Shown: positions 36,601-48,878 of the stretch, piece by piece | How the letters are laid out: the number at the start of each line of letters is the position of its first letter | Numbering within the stretch: position 1 is the first letter of the stretch | NCBI GenBank assembly: GCA_960531495.1 | Contig: OY482854.1 | Coordinates: forward strand, 27,340,926-27,404,925 | Reading direction: 5' to 3' | Source: Zeus faber | Taxonomy: Eukaryota > Chordata > Actinopteri > Zeiformes > Zeidae | Length of the DNA: 64,000 nucleotides | Position numbers and translations under genes: made by a program | The notes under the pieces: generated by a model | The model's input: the letters and a program-made list of their open reading frames with translations, nothing else | Database searches by the model: none | What the model was told of the DNA's origin: nothing

Positions 36601-39600
36601 AATCTGCTTTGAACAAGACATGTAAACAATTCCATGAGTGCATAGATTCTGCGTAGACATTTCACATTTCATGACGGGAGCTCACCCTGAACTTCTCCCC
36701 GAGGAGCTTGTGGGCGATCTCCTCTTCCTCATTGGCAGAACGACTGCAGAAGTGTGAGAACAGCTTCCTCCAGCGTCCTTTGTCTTGGGCCTGGTGAACA
36801 TGGAATTGATAAGGACGCCAATTAACATGGTAATTTAACATTTACAGACTTGTACTGGGTTGTCTGTGAACGTCTGATGGAAAATAAAAGACTGCACAAG
36901 AGTGCGAGATGACATTTAACAGAGAAGATACAGTAGGGGGACTAATTATTTGATCCCTCACTGATTTTTCAAGTTTGCCCACTGACAAAAATGAACGGTC
37001 TACAATTTTAGTGGTAATTTTTGGTAGGTTTATTATAACAGTGAGAGACAGAATATCAAAAAGAAAATCCAGAAAATCACATTAAATAAAAGATAAATTA
37101 TTTTGCATTTCATTGAGTGAAATAAGTATTTGATCCCCTATCAAAACATGACTTAGTACTTGGTGGAGGAACCCTTGTTGGCAGGTACAGAGGTCAGACG
37201 TTTCTTGTAGTTGATTACCAGGTTTGCACACATCTCAGGAGGAGAGTTGGACCCCTCGTCTTTGCAGATCCTCTCCGAATCTTTTAAGGTTTCGAGGCTG
37301 TCGCTTGGCAACATCAAGTTTCAGCTCCCGCCACAGATTTTCTATAGAAATAAGGTCACGAGACTGGCCAGGCCACTCCATGACCTTAATGTGCTTCTTC
37401 CTGAGCCACTCCTTTGTTGCCGTGGCTGTATGTTTAGGGTCATTGTCGTGCTGGAAGACCCATCCACCACCCATTTTTAGTGTCCTGGCTGAGAGAAGGA
37501 GGTTGTCACCCAGGATTTCACGGCACATGGCCCCATCCATCATTCCCTCGATGCGGTGAAGTCGACCTGTCCCCTGAGCAGAGAAACACCCCTAAAGCAT
37601 AATGCTTCCACCTCCATGCTCGACGGTGGGGATGGTGTTCTTGGGGTCGTAGTCAGAATTCCTTTTCCTCCAAACACGGTGAGTCGCATTGATACCAAAG
37701 AGCTCGATTTTGGTCTCATCTGACCACATCACCTTCTCCCAAGCAATCTCTGAATCATTCAGGTGTTTATTGGCCAACTTCAGACGAGCCTGTACATGTC
37801 CCTTCTTGAGCAGGGGGACCTCACGGGCGCTGCAGGATTTTAATCCATTACGGCGTAGTTTGTTACCAATGGTTTTCCTGGTGACTGTGGTCCCAGCTCC
37901 CTTGAGATCATTAACAAGCTGCCCCTGTGTAGTTCTGGGCTGATCCCTCACCTTTCTCATGATCATTTATACCCCTTGGTCTTGCCCATGATGGAGAGGT
38001 TGGAATCTGATTGATTGATTCTGTGGACAGGTGTCTTTTATACAGGTAACAAGTTGAGACAGGTGTCTTTTATACAGGTAACGAGTTCAGATTAGGAGTA
38101 CTTTCTTAAAGGGAGAGGACTAATCTGTGGGAGCCAGAATTCTTTATGGTTGGTAGGGGATCAAATACTTTTCACTCAATGAAATACAAAATAAGACAGA
38201 AAATAGACCGTTCATTCCTTTGTCAGTGGGCAAACTTACAAAATCACTGAGGGATCAAATAATTATTTCCCCCACTGTACATAAAAAGTGTAATTGTTTT
38301 ATTCATATTTCAAACTGGAGTTATGTATCATGTATTAATGTTTGTATTGTTTTTTTAGGGGGGGCTTTTCCATAGCCCTCTCTCTTTTGCAGGACCTAAA
38401 TTTCATCTTTGGTCCCAAGATGACACTGCGCTCACTGGATTCGTCAACATTTACCGTTTATGGACTTGTTCCCTGAATTGTCAGATACAATATTTCTCCA
38501 GCTCACTCGAAATTTCAGAAAGGTAAACAACCGCACAAGCTCACGGAACAGAATGGCCGAAGCTCGAGTCCTGGGTTGCAACACTCGCTGCAGAGTAGCA
38601 ACGTCAACACAAGAACTGTTCGTTGGGATCCGAGTGAAAGGGATTTCCAAGCCTAGGATTACCACGCGTGACGCCACGGTCGGCTGCGGCGCGAACACTG
38701 GAGCACTGAACACACACTTTCTGGGAGGTGACTCTCTGGCGGTCCGACAGAAGAATCTGGGTTTGGTAGACGACAGGAGGACACGAGCTGCCAAAACGCC
38801 TAGTGCCAAACGTGAAGGATGGTGAAATAGATGGTCTGGAGCTCTTCTTCATGGTTCAGGTTATGTTTATGAATTCCCGTGAAGTGAAAACTCTGTGCTG
38901 CAATAATACTCTACTTTATTATATTATACACTGATCAGCCACAACATCGAAACCACTGACAAGTGCAGTGAATAACATTGTTCATCTTGTTCCAATGGCA
39001 CCTGTCAAGGGGTTGGATATATTCGGCGGCAAGTGAACAGTCAGTTCTTGAAGTTGATGTGTTGGGCAAGCGTAAGGATCTGAGCGACTTTAACAAGGGC
39101 CAAATTGTGATGGTTAGACGACTGGGTCAGAAAATCTCCAAAACGGCAGGTCTTGTGGGGTTCTTCCGGTATGCAGTGGTTAGTACCTACCAAAAGTGGT
39201 CCAAGTAAGGACAACCGGTGACAGGGTGACGGGCAGCTAAGGCTCATTGATGTGCGTGGGGAGCGATGTCTAGCCCGTCTGCTCCGATCCCACAGAAGAG
39301 CTACTGTGGCACAAATTGTTGAAAAAGTTAATGCTGCTGTGATAGAAAGGTGTCAGAACACACAGTGCATCACAGTTCACTGTGTATGGGGCTGTGTAGC
39401 TGCAGACCAGTCAGAGTCCCATGCTGACCCCTGTCCACCGTCCTACAAGCGCCTACGATGGGCACATGCAATGGGCAAGCAATGGAAGAAGGTAGCCTGA
39501 CCTGATGAATCAAGTTTACTTCTTCATCATCATGTGGCCTTGGCAGGGTTAGGGTCCGATGTGATGGAGCATCTGTCGGATGTGCTGGAACAACAAGCCC

Positions 39601-42364
39601 GATCCATGGCGGCCCCGCCTCGCAACATGAGGACTTAAAGGATCTGCTGCTAACGTCTTGGTGCCAGATACCACAGGACACCTTCAGAGGTCTTGTGGAG
39701 TCCATGCCTCCACGGGTCAGAACTGTTTTGGTGGCAGGAGGGGGAGCTACACAATATTAGTGGTTATTAGCGGTGGTTGTAATGTTGAGGCTGATCGGTG
39801 TATTATTATGACCGTTTGAAGAGGGACCTTTCTAATTTCAGAATGAAATAGCCCCCATGCACAAATTAAGGTGAAGAAGTATTTTTTAGAGATTGGCATG
39901 GAAGAACTTGAGTGGCCTGCACAGCACCCTGACCTGAAAAGCCACCCAACACATTTGCATGAGTTGGAAGAAATACAAAAGATATCAGCACTAACACTAG
40001 ATTTTCCGCAATAAAACTTCATCCTATATTTCAGATCTAGTATCATGACCCATTTTAGGCTGTATCTACTCACCAATTTAAACTATCAAATTAGGTGTCA
40101 ATATGTCCACGTGAATATGTCATTTATTGTTTCACAATTAATTAATTTGAGACGATGAAAGAATAAATGATCATATCAAGTTATCTGCCAGCTCCCTCTA
40201 AATGTAAAATTAACTTAAGAAAAAAAAGTAGAGAAAAATCACCTGCTTGACAACGGCCACCATTCTGGCCATCAGCGTGATGCTGGAGGTCTCTGGGGGA
40301 TAATGCATACCCCTGAAAGGTAAAATAACAAAGTACACATTAGTACTGGGGGTGGACACGCTGGTCCAATGAAAAACACAACAACTGCTGGAATGCTCAG
40401 TCTCGCCTCCATGCGTCTTTTAGTTTGTTGATTGGATGGTTCGGGTCCTCATGGGAGGGACCTAAACAGAGAACACGATGGTGTTGGTCTGCTGCAGCTT
40501 GCCGGCACTCGCTGCTGCAGTACATCACCTGCAGGGGGCGATGAGCGAACCGTCAGAACAAATGGGGCATCCTGAGAAATGCCCACAACTGGTATACTCA
40601 AGAGTTACCCCTCAAATGATAACAAGTAACATAACAAAAATCACTATCGGTAAGTTTAACACCTATGTGATGCATACAGTTGCACTAGCCTGCAACACTG
40701 TAACTACTACTTAGACTACTTTAATTTCCTTTACGTATGACTGCTCTTCCTATTACTGTTTTTCAATGCTCCTTTTTCCATTTTATGCACCTTGGCACAA
40801 CAATTGCCCTTGGGATGAACAAGGTTTTTATCTCACTTATCTTCATGCAAAGGTGTCATTTAGATGTTGAATGCCTTTCGAAGAAAGAGCAAAAAAATTA
40901 TAAACACACTACTTCACACTGGCCTGACCCACCTGGCATTGAGGACACGCCTGATGCTGCTCAGGCCGTACTCTGCAGAGCTCGGGGTAGGGAAGGCTGA
41001 GGTCCGGCAGGCCGCTGAGCCTCCTGGCATTCTCCTCCGCCGTCTCCAAAGCACGCAAGCAGTACTCGCAAGCTGCAGAGAGCGAGGAGAGGGGATTAGG
41101 AGACCGTAGGCCCAAAATATTCAACTCCATATGGTTAATTTAAGGACTGGCAGGGTATAGGAAGCAGACAGGCAGATAAGCTTTCTGTATTTCCTTTGGG
41201 GAGATGAGGTTGATAACACAGTGTGTATATATAGCACATATACTGTATGGTCACTATGAAGAAAAGGTACAGTATAACAGTAGGGAAAAATAATGCTAAT
41301 AAAATAAATCTAGAACTAATTGGCTAATTGTATGTTACAGCCTACATGTTAGGGATAACACCACCACAATAAGATCACAGTGTGTCTTAAACCGGGCTTA
41401 GTGTATCTATACACTACCTTTATATTTATATAGTGCATTCCACAAGAACTGGGCAGAGACAATGGGGCGCTCCAGGAAAATAGCATCTCCTTTCTTGATG
41501 CTCCGTTTTGCAAACAGGCCCTTCCCCTGCGAAATGAGAACAACCGGTGTTAGTATAAATATTAGCATCAGTGTTAGTGTGTGTGGTCCATCTGCGTCTC
41601 CGTGGGAGTCTATTTGCTATGAACGTCCATCGCCACGCTAGGTGCTAAGGACAGATGCTGTAGAAGCACAAAGGAGCCGGTCAGATGGACGGAGAACGGG
41701 GACGGCCGGAGACGCCGATGGAAGGCTCGTCTGAGGACGACGGAGAGAGAGACGCCGCCGCACTCTTCACCACGACTGGGGAGACAGATCGTTGGAGAAG
41801 CGGCATTTTATAGTACCGCACTACAGTCAAATGACGTCCTGGAGGCTGAAGTCTGAACGTCAGACTGTTGCAGCCAACGCCTCAACCTGCCTGCTCCAAT
41901 ATCCACGTTGGCGATGAGAGCTGAGCGTCAAGACTCGGCCCCAACACGTCGCCATCGCGGTATTCATCGGAAATATCGCGATTTTTTTTTTTGATCGATC
42001 GCATTGCCATACCTGTTATTGTGGCACCATATTTGAACACTGCAGCGAGCACCCGGCGGTGATCTCCTTTCTCCGCCGATCAAACCCCAACTGCAACCTG
42101 ACTCACTGATACCGCTGATTTATGTCGATTTCAATCATTGTTGTACTTGAGTCGTTGGTATTTAACTCACGTGGACCCAGTCTTTACAACTAACCATTGA
42201 ATTAAAAAAAAAAAAAGCCGACGTTCACACTTCCAGCAGATGTTTACCCGTCGAACACCGACGCACTTTACCTTGACCTTGTCAATAAGTCTGACTTCGA
42301 CGCCGCCGCTGACGTTGCCGGGGTCCACGCAGAGGGAAAACGTGTCGCCCGCGGAGGCCGCCAT
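33606..42364 (-). CDS. smyd5: SMYD5, SET/MYND-domain protein lysine methyltransferase, 13 coding exons
   Basis: Exons in transcript order: 42272-42364, 41418-41526, 40933-41072, 40407-40528, 40243-40312, 36686-36790, 36438-36500, 35336-35406, 35096-35202, 34846-34902, 34638-34732, 34182-34252, 33606-33756. They total 1254 nt, 417 residues plus stop (human about 418). All junctions keep frame. The start MAAS is within an AAACATGGCGGCC context and the C-terminus EDEMTDV matches the family. Visible features: SET N-part [14 protein letters not shown] (about 32-45), MYND zinc ligands CEYC, CPQC, YCSSEC and HHRVLC (about 69-135), NHSCIPNAE (about 314-322), EVCISYLD (about 345-352), post-SET CSCPKC (about 374-379) and an acidic Glu-rich tail. 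The family methylates protein lysines; histone H4K20 and ribosomal protein RPL40 have been reported as targets. Exon 4 ends at a GC, not GT, donor. Intron 5 (36791-40242) is mostly Tc1-like transposons. Confidence 0.97.
36931..38277 (-). mobile_element. Tc1-like transposon A in smyd5 intron 5
   Basis: The ends are inverted repeats: CAGTAGGGGGACTAATTATT at the left and the complement of AATTATTTCCCCCACTG at the right. Pairing extends through TTGATCCCT and the GCCCACTGACAAA blocks. TA flanks both sides (36929-36930 and 38278-38279), the target duplication of Tc1/mariner elements. Within the right end a segment of about 32 bp (ACAGGTGTCTTTTATACAGG and following bases) is tandemly duplicated. It encodes a broken transposase on the minus strand. 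It lies in the intron in the same orientation as smyd5. Confidence 0.95.
37153..37989 (-). pseudogene. Tc1 transposase pseudogene (element A)
   Basis: The relic starts MGKTKG and then jumps directly to the [13 protein letters not shown] region, so most of the first helix-turn-helix DNA-binding domain is deleted and the frame shifts. DDE catalytic surroundings remain: [20 protein letters not shown] and SIENLWREL (the usual NP before IEN is changed). A TAG replaces the Trp codon after GGGSIML near 37590. A one-base insertion near 37235, after VQLS, shifts the frame before the normal KGSSTKY-type C-terminus. It cannot make a functional transposase. Confidence 0.9.
38540..39990 (+). mobile_element. 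Tc1-like transposon B, old relic split by a later insertion
   Basis: From about 38563 to 38880 the plus strand matches a common fish Tc1 transposase gene at DNA level: CGAGTCCTGGGTTGCAACAC, GCACAAGAACTGTTCG-type, AATCTGGGTTTGG, GTGCCAAACGTGAAG and CATGGTTCAGG. The match resumes after 39802 with AATAGCCCCCATGCACAAA, GGAAGAACTTGAGTGGCCTG and CACAGCACCCTGACC. The two halves join in order across element C (38929-39800). The frame is full of stops and deletions, and the terminal repeats could not be placed, so the ends given are approximate. Confidence 0.75.
38929..39800 (+). mobile_element. Tc1-like transposon C, nested in element B
   Basis: The left end CACTGATCAGCCACAACATC pairs with the right-end complement CACCGATCAGCCTCAACATT. 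TA duplicates flank it at 38927-38928 and 39801-39802. The interior is a decayed transposase. The start region reads [30 protein letters not shown] and [11 protein letters not shown] (39074-39205), and the C-terminal part retains [11 protein letters not shown] and FRGLVESMP. The catalytic core is largely deleted, so the element is 872 bp and non-autonomous. Confidence 0.92.
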
Positions 42365-42397
42365 GTTTCCCGCGACCTTTCACCCCCGCCCCGCCAC

Positions 42398-42405
42398 TGA
42401 CGTCA
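42398..42405. promoter_or_regulatory. smyd5: CRE-like site in the smyd5 promoter
   Basis: Perfect TGACGTCA, 34 bp upstream of the smyd5 ATG in GC-rich DNA. The start codon itself lies in AAACATGGCGGCC, a YY1-like motif often found at transcription start regions. No TATA box was seen. Together they suggest a TATA-less housekeeping promoter. Confidence 0.55.
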
Positions 42406-42512
42406 TCTTAGACGCGGGAATAAGGGGGGCGACCGCCCTCTGGCGGCGAGAAAGGGAACGGCACCCCCCCCCCCCCCCCGTCAGCTCAACACACAAGAGG
42501 CGACAAAACACA

Positions 42513-42518
42513 TTTATT
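42513..42518 (-). terminator. sfxn5: Putative sfxn5 polyadenylation signal
   Basis: AATAAA on the minus strand, about 640 nt past the sfxn5 stop and only about 150 nt upstream of the smyd5 start codon. A second AATAAA lies at 42558-42563. If used, sfxn5 transcripts end almost inside the smyd5 promoter. Confidence 0.45.
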
Positions 42519-43154
42519 ACATCATGTGAATAATACAGTTTAAAGAATTAAACGTATTTTATTTTGTCACTAGAAATCATTTGACACACCTTTGTTAGCT
42601 TGTTTGTGATACAAATGAATAGGAATACAATTTAATTTAATAATTAGTACCATAAAATAACATTGTTATCATGTGCAAAGTATTGTGCAAAAGTAGATTA
42701 GTTGATACTTTAAAAATCAGATAAAATTGCACACTCTCCGTAATTACAAAGCAGCGGAGTACAAAATTCAGCAAAGTTAAACCCCCCAGTAGAAGTTAGG
42801 CCTGCAATTCTGTTGCTAACCATTTTCACATTACCGGGTCTGAATACTTGGCGTATAAGTAGTTTGTGAATGTATATCATATAGTGTGCTGCTTTATACA
42901 AACACCTCCAGTTGTCCCCTGACACATACTACACATAATAGCCACAGAACAGTGGTTTCAGATTGGCGACGTCGTAATCTCGCGGTCTCCACCCTGTTTC
43001 TTTCCAGTGTTTTTTAATTTCCCATCGTATGGAATATATTAGCCTCGACGGTCGTCTACTCGATGTTATTTGTGCCAGAAGTTTCCTGGTTTCATCAGAA
43101 TCCTCTTCCCTCCTCCTCCTCCTCCGCTCCCGCACCGACCGCACAGGCCACCCA

Positions 43155-45465
43155 TCATAGGCCCTTGTTGTATGTCACCACTTTGCAATCTGTTGCCATG
43201 GCGATCTCGGGCTCGAGGCGAGACACCTCGATCTGCAAAAGAGGAAATCAAACAAAAGATAAGAGTTTCGGGCGGACGGTTCCGCCGGCAGATCCTCCCC
43301 GAAGGCCCCGTGAAACCGTTTTGGCCGTAAATTCGACGCTGGAGGACGCGTCTGCAGGAGGGAAGCGGACTGGGTGGGTGGGTGGGTGGGGGGGGGTGTA
43401 GGGAGGGGGCGGGGGGCGGTGCACGTGCCAAGTGGGGTGCGTGTAATTTGAATTCTGCAGCAGCTGTTCCCTTGCACCGACCTGAGACATCTGGGGGAAG
43501 AGGCTGATGGCGACGGGCAGCGAGAGGCTGAACGTGGCCAGGCACACCAGGCCGTGGAGCGGCAGCAGCAGCCGGCGGCGGCTCCGCAGGAAGCGCAGCC
43601 TGGAGAGCGAGACGGAGAAAGAGGACGGCGGCGATGAGGCCACGGCCGCTCGTGACGTCTACGAAACGTCTCTCGGACAAGGGCCGGGCGGCAGTGTCGG
43701 GGTTTGATTTCCTTCAATCGAATGAAGGCTCTTTTTTTTCTTTCCCCCGGTGCGTTTGCTTTCCAGGCTCCTGGTGGTCGCCGTGGTACCGTACTGCTGA
43801 GCAAGCACCGGGAACTCACCACAGCAAACTACACGCCACAATATTTTAGGTGTAATGCGATAATAACATTATTATCACTCTAATATTATAATATATTACT
43901 ATATTACTCTAATATTATAAGAGTATAACATAAATAAGTTGATCAAAGTAGAAGACCACAGAGGAATAGAGCAGAAATGATGAGAACAGAACTAAACAGA
44001 AAAGAAAACTTCCCCAATTTGATGTTGGGATCTTTAACTTAATTTTTTTCCGACGCTTCATTTTATATTCGGGTGTGACGTGTCAGTGCGCACCTCTCTA
44101 GGTAGGACATGATGATGGGAGGTAGAACGAAGATCGGCATGGGCAGAACCACGCGTGTGAAAGCCGTCTCCATGATGGCCTGCGGGGAAAGCAGCGTCAA
44201 CATCTCTGTCATGGACGTGAAGGAAAAAAAACTGCAATAAATGGGTTACAATTAAATTCCCTTAAGGGTGAATGTGCACCAGCCCCAAAACCGGTAAAAG
44301 ATGTTCCGGCCTAGAGGGAGCATCAGAAAAAACCTCATTGTCCGCACCCACAAGCACATGTTCAAATGCTTTTCACTGAGTTTCAGGCTCAACGCCTTGA
44401 ACTACACCTTTTGCGAGTGGAAAAAAACAATCATTTTTTTGTATTTAATTTTCCTTTACACGGCGGCAGATGGATGGATGCACACACAAAACACGGGAAA
44501 CCACGGCAACCCCGGTTCTTCATTACCATTCTCCATCACATCGAATCCACTGAAGCAAACTGATTCAGCATGCGTGGAGGCGGAGATGATCCTGGGAAAC
44601 GCTGTGTCAGCTTAAATGTGTGCACTGAGCTACAATATCCAGCCCATATGCCCCCTATGTACATGTATACTGCGCAGTATCCGATTACAACGTCAGTACC
44701 TTTGTAAGTTATACTTGAACAGAGTCCTAATTCTATGCTGAGTATTTAGAAAAGTATTTGATAATAGCCCGAGACTAATAATTTGAGAGAAATAATGATT
44801 TAAAATCAATTTCGGAGGAAATGATAGTGATCCTTCAGTGTCTCAGTTGAAATTGACAACCCACAACTGAATTTGAGTACATCTACTTAATTTTATTAAA
44901 TGCTTGCTGGTTTTTGTCTTTATAACTATGATTATATTTTTATATATTGTACTTATTATCTTATTATTATTAGTGGTCCAGGTCTGGAAACCTGTTGTTT
45001 TTGTTTTGGATTTTTATTATAATTTTTCTCCTTGGCTAACCCTAACCCTTGGCAAATGAAGTGCCGTTGAATTCGGGGCAGTTAGTTCAGACATTTTATG
45101 CTCCAAGTTTGATCCACGTCGACCTATATTTGGAGCAGGAGTTAGTGAAAAACCGTTGCCAATCTACCGAAAGTAGCCGAATGTTGGCAGAGCGGGGCGG
45201 GCTGCGGTGGTGGAGCGGGCTAGGGTGGTGGAGCGGGCGAGGTGCAGTGCACTGTGGTCGAGACTCCATTAGCGTGTATTGGTTGCTTCATGTAGGATCT
45301 GCGGCGGGTCGAGACAAGAGGGAGCCGATGCTGCGTTCCATCGAAACTCGGAAAAGTGTAATTCTGCACGATAGGAAGTGATGCTGCGTTTCACGGGACC
45401 CTGGAAAACTGCCAATTGTGACTAACGTGACTAACCTGGACACCATGCATTGCTGCCTGCAGCTA

Positions 45466-45546
<81 letters not shown>

Positions 45547-46046
45547 GGGGTGCAGCCTGCAGGGCCAGTAGACACGCCAACGTTCGAAAACAAATGGAAC
45601 GAGATGAGATTTACGGTAAGATGCTTTATGACATCATCATACGTCTTCCTAAAGAAGTCACCACTAAAATTTGGTAAGTTCGATTACCTTCGCAGACCTC
45701 CGTAAATACGTCACTTAAAACATGTGACTTGAACAGCCAATCGCACAGCAGGAGCGTCGGCGCTTCCTCCGCTCGGACGCACGCAGCGGGCATGAGGCCC
45801 CCCACCGGGTCTTCCTCAAACGCCAGTTTCAACTCAAACTCGCACTCCTGCCAACCCGAGCCCGGCGCCGCTCCCGTCCCCGCAAAAGGAGAGCGATTAA
45901 AGAAAGAATCTCTGTTAGGAGAGTCCCTGGGTCCGCTCCAAACGTCCCTGCATATTATCACAGAGCGCAGATTTGGGAACCTCGGAAACCTGTAATACGT
46001 ACCTAAGATAACTAAACTGGACCCGGTGTATTGCTACCTGCAGCTA

Positions 46047-46126
<80 letters not shown>

Positions 46127-48846
46127 TTTTGACTGACTCCTGTTAACATAAATCACTTTGAGTTTCAGGTTCTTTCTAAAGGGTGCTATACAAATAAATC
46201 TATTATTATGATTATGATTATGATTATGATTATAATTTTGGTTATGATTATTACCACCATCTTACACGCCTAGCAGCAATCTTGGAGGATCCCACCACAT
46301 TTCCGTTGTCGTCCAGAACGTCGATTCCCTCCGAGAGCTCGTTGTGCCTCATCAGACCTACGTTGCAGATGTTTGCACTGGCTGAGGAGAGAGGAAAGAA
46401 GGAACCAGGTTGTCAATATTTACGGCAGTAAATGGTTTGATAACTTTTCATTTAAGGTGGACTGAATTTGTCATTGTAGGTGGATGCCGGTTCTAAGTCA
46501 TTAGCCTGCAAATGTTTGTGTTTTTTAAAAGTAACTTTGTGTTTCACGCAGGGAGAAAACAAAACATCTTTCCATGATTCTTTGCTTTTCTGTAACCTTT
46601 AACGCCAAAAAAGAGAGTATTTGAAAGCTCGTTTTTTTTCTGACACCTTGAGTGTGGTCAGTGAGTGGAACTCTTTGACTCAATACATCCAGAAATTTAA
46701 AAAAATCGCGATTCTAGCAATTGTGGTGTTTTCATCCAGTTCACTGAAGAAAATGGTTCTTCTCTATCTGATATGTTGGAGAAAAATAAAAGTACATTTA
46801 ATTTAATTTAATTTAGGGTTAATTTAGTATCTCATAATTAGCTGTTTTCCCACTTTTCTTCATTTAAAAAGGACTTTGACCGCCAATCAGAAAAAAACAA
46901 CAACATCGTCATCATCGTGGAACCATGGCACGGTCAATGACGAAATGATGAAGCCAGATGCACAGCTTCGTGTCTTGCATTAAGTATGATGTCTCTGTTG
47001 GAAGTTGCATTTCTAACAAATCTTTTTGGGGACTTTTTGGGGGGGTTCACCACGTACCCACGGCCGGAAAGGGGACGAGTCGCTGGATTATCATCCGCGT
47101 GGTGGGGCTCAGCTTGTTGGCTTTCTGAATCAGAATGTTCAGACCCACCTGCAAAACCCAAAACAACACCGTTTAATTATTTCTCTTTAGTAGTCATGAC
47201 ACTACTTTATCATTACTACTACCAATACAATAAAACACAACCACCACTACTACTGCTACTGTTAACATTGCCATCATACTAATATAAGGTTTAGGGTTCG
47301 AAACATTTTCCACTAAGGATTCCAAGATGCTGTTATTAACATTATATTCACTTTATTAACTTTATTCCCACTGCTGAATTTGTCCTTCTGAAAACAACAC
47401 AGCGATAGAACGTGTAGAAGGCATCAGCCGTCAATAAGTGGAGAGGACAGGACTCACTGCAATGGAGACGGCACTAGTCACGGCGCCCACGTAGCCTTGA
47501 AGAAACTTGGACGTTGGCGTCGGCTGGAGCACGGGGACGACCATTATTATAACACGGATGCAAACACGGTGAAACAGCAGCGTACATGCATGTGTTATAG
47601 TGAACAACGGAGCTCTGGGTTGGCACTGAGCTTACGTGAGAAGCATCTGTTTCCTTCAATTAAATTCAACATTTTTACAGCTCAATAGTTGTTTTTTTTT
47701 GTAGTATAACTAATTGTGTAATAGTATAATATAGTATAATTGTGAATATTCCTCACCTTGGTGGCATTGCGGTTGGCATAGTTGACACAGGCATTGTGAC
47801 TCTGGTTCAGCCACTGAAGGAAGGGGGAAGGAAGGAAGGGAGGGAGGAAGGGAGGAAGGAAGGAAGGGAGGAATGAAGGAGGAAGGAAGGAAGGGAGGGA
47901 GGGAGGGAGGGAGGGAGGAAGGAAGGGGGCACTAGTACTTCAACTACAAATTTAGTTTACCACAATAAGTATATACAATGAGTAGAAAGTAAATATGAAC
48001 AACTTTAAAGTGGTAATCCCTAAGATTGTTTTGTTTAAAAAAAAACAACACTTTTTTAAGACAACACTTTTTGAGAAACAGCCATTCAATGTAGACGTAC
48101 TGTTTGTGTTATGCATGTCACCCTGCGGACGCTGTTTCCTATTGTTGGTGGCGGGGTCCGCCTCGAGCGAAAGAAGCTACATGTTTGAGGGGAGAATTTG
48201 ATGAAAAGAAACCCGGATGTTGGAAAAACACGTCGCAGTTTCCAATGGAACTCTTGGAGTTGCAGTGCAGCCGCACAGACAATCTGATGGATTACCACTT
48301 TGACACAACCATCAAATGAACGCACATTTACAATTGCTTTGGACTACACACGATCGCAACATCTTGACCGTACCTGCCAAATAATGGTGGAAAAAATTGT
48401 CTGATTTGGAAGAAGAAGACCGATGACCTAGAGGAGACAAGAAAATATGAACAATATCCGTCTGTCCAAGCATCCAAAAATGGGTACAAATATGCATTAT
48501 TGTGCGTGTACTGCAAGACAATGGAAACAAGAATACAGCGATCAACTTTGCAGAAAAGTTGAATTATGCATCCGCAAAGCGTATGAAATCATGGTTCACA
48601 TATAGGACTCACAATCGGCGTTCCGAATGGTACATAACCTGCATGGTGTGAAAAAATAATAATCATTGTAAACAAAAAACAAAAAATAAAGAAAATGAAA
48701 AATAAAACCGATGACAAAATGGCTTTGGCAAGAGGAGAGCTCTTCATCTGAGCGCGTACCTGACATTCTGAATGGCATGAAGATTTTCTCTCCTGTGTCG
48801 GGATGAATGATGGCCTGCGTGCAAAGAGTGTTCCGCCATCATCATC

Positions 48847-48878
<32 letters not shown>

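Noticed and set aside
43066..43822. Minus-strand frames of 131-215 codons around 43.1-43.8 kb
   Set aside because: Only the parts matching sfxn5 exons 13 and 14 are real. The rest are intron sequence read through or other frames over the exon.
45038..45053. Telomere-like CTAACCCTAACCC
   Set aside because: Only about two units, too short to indicate an interstitial telomeric repeat.
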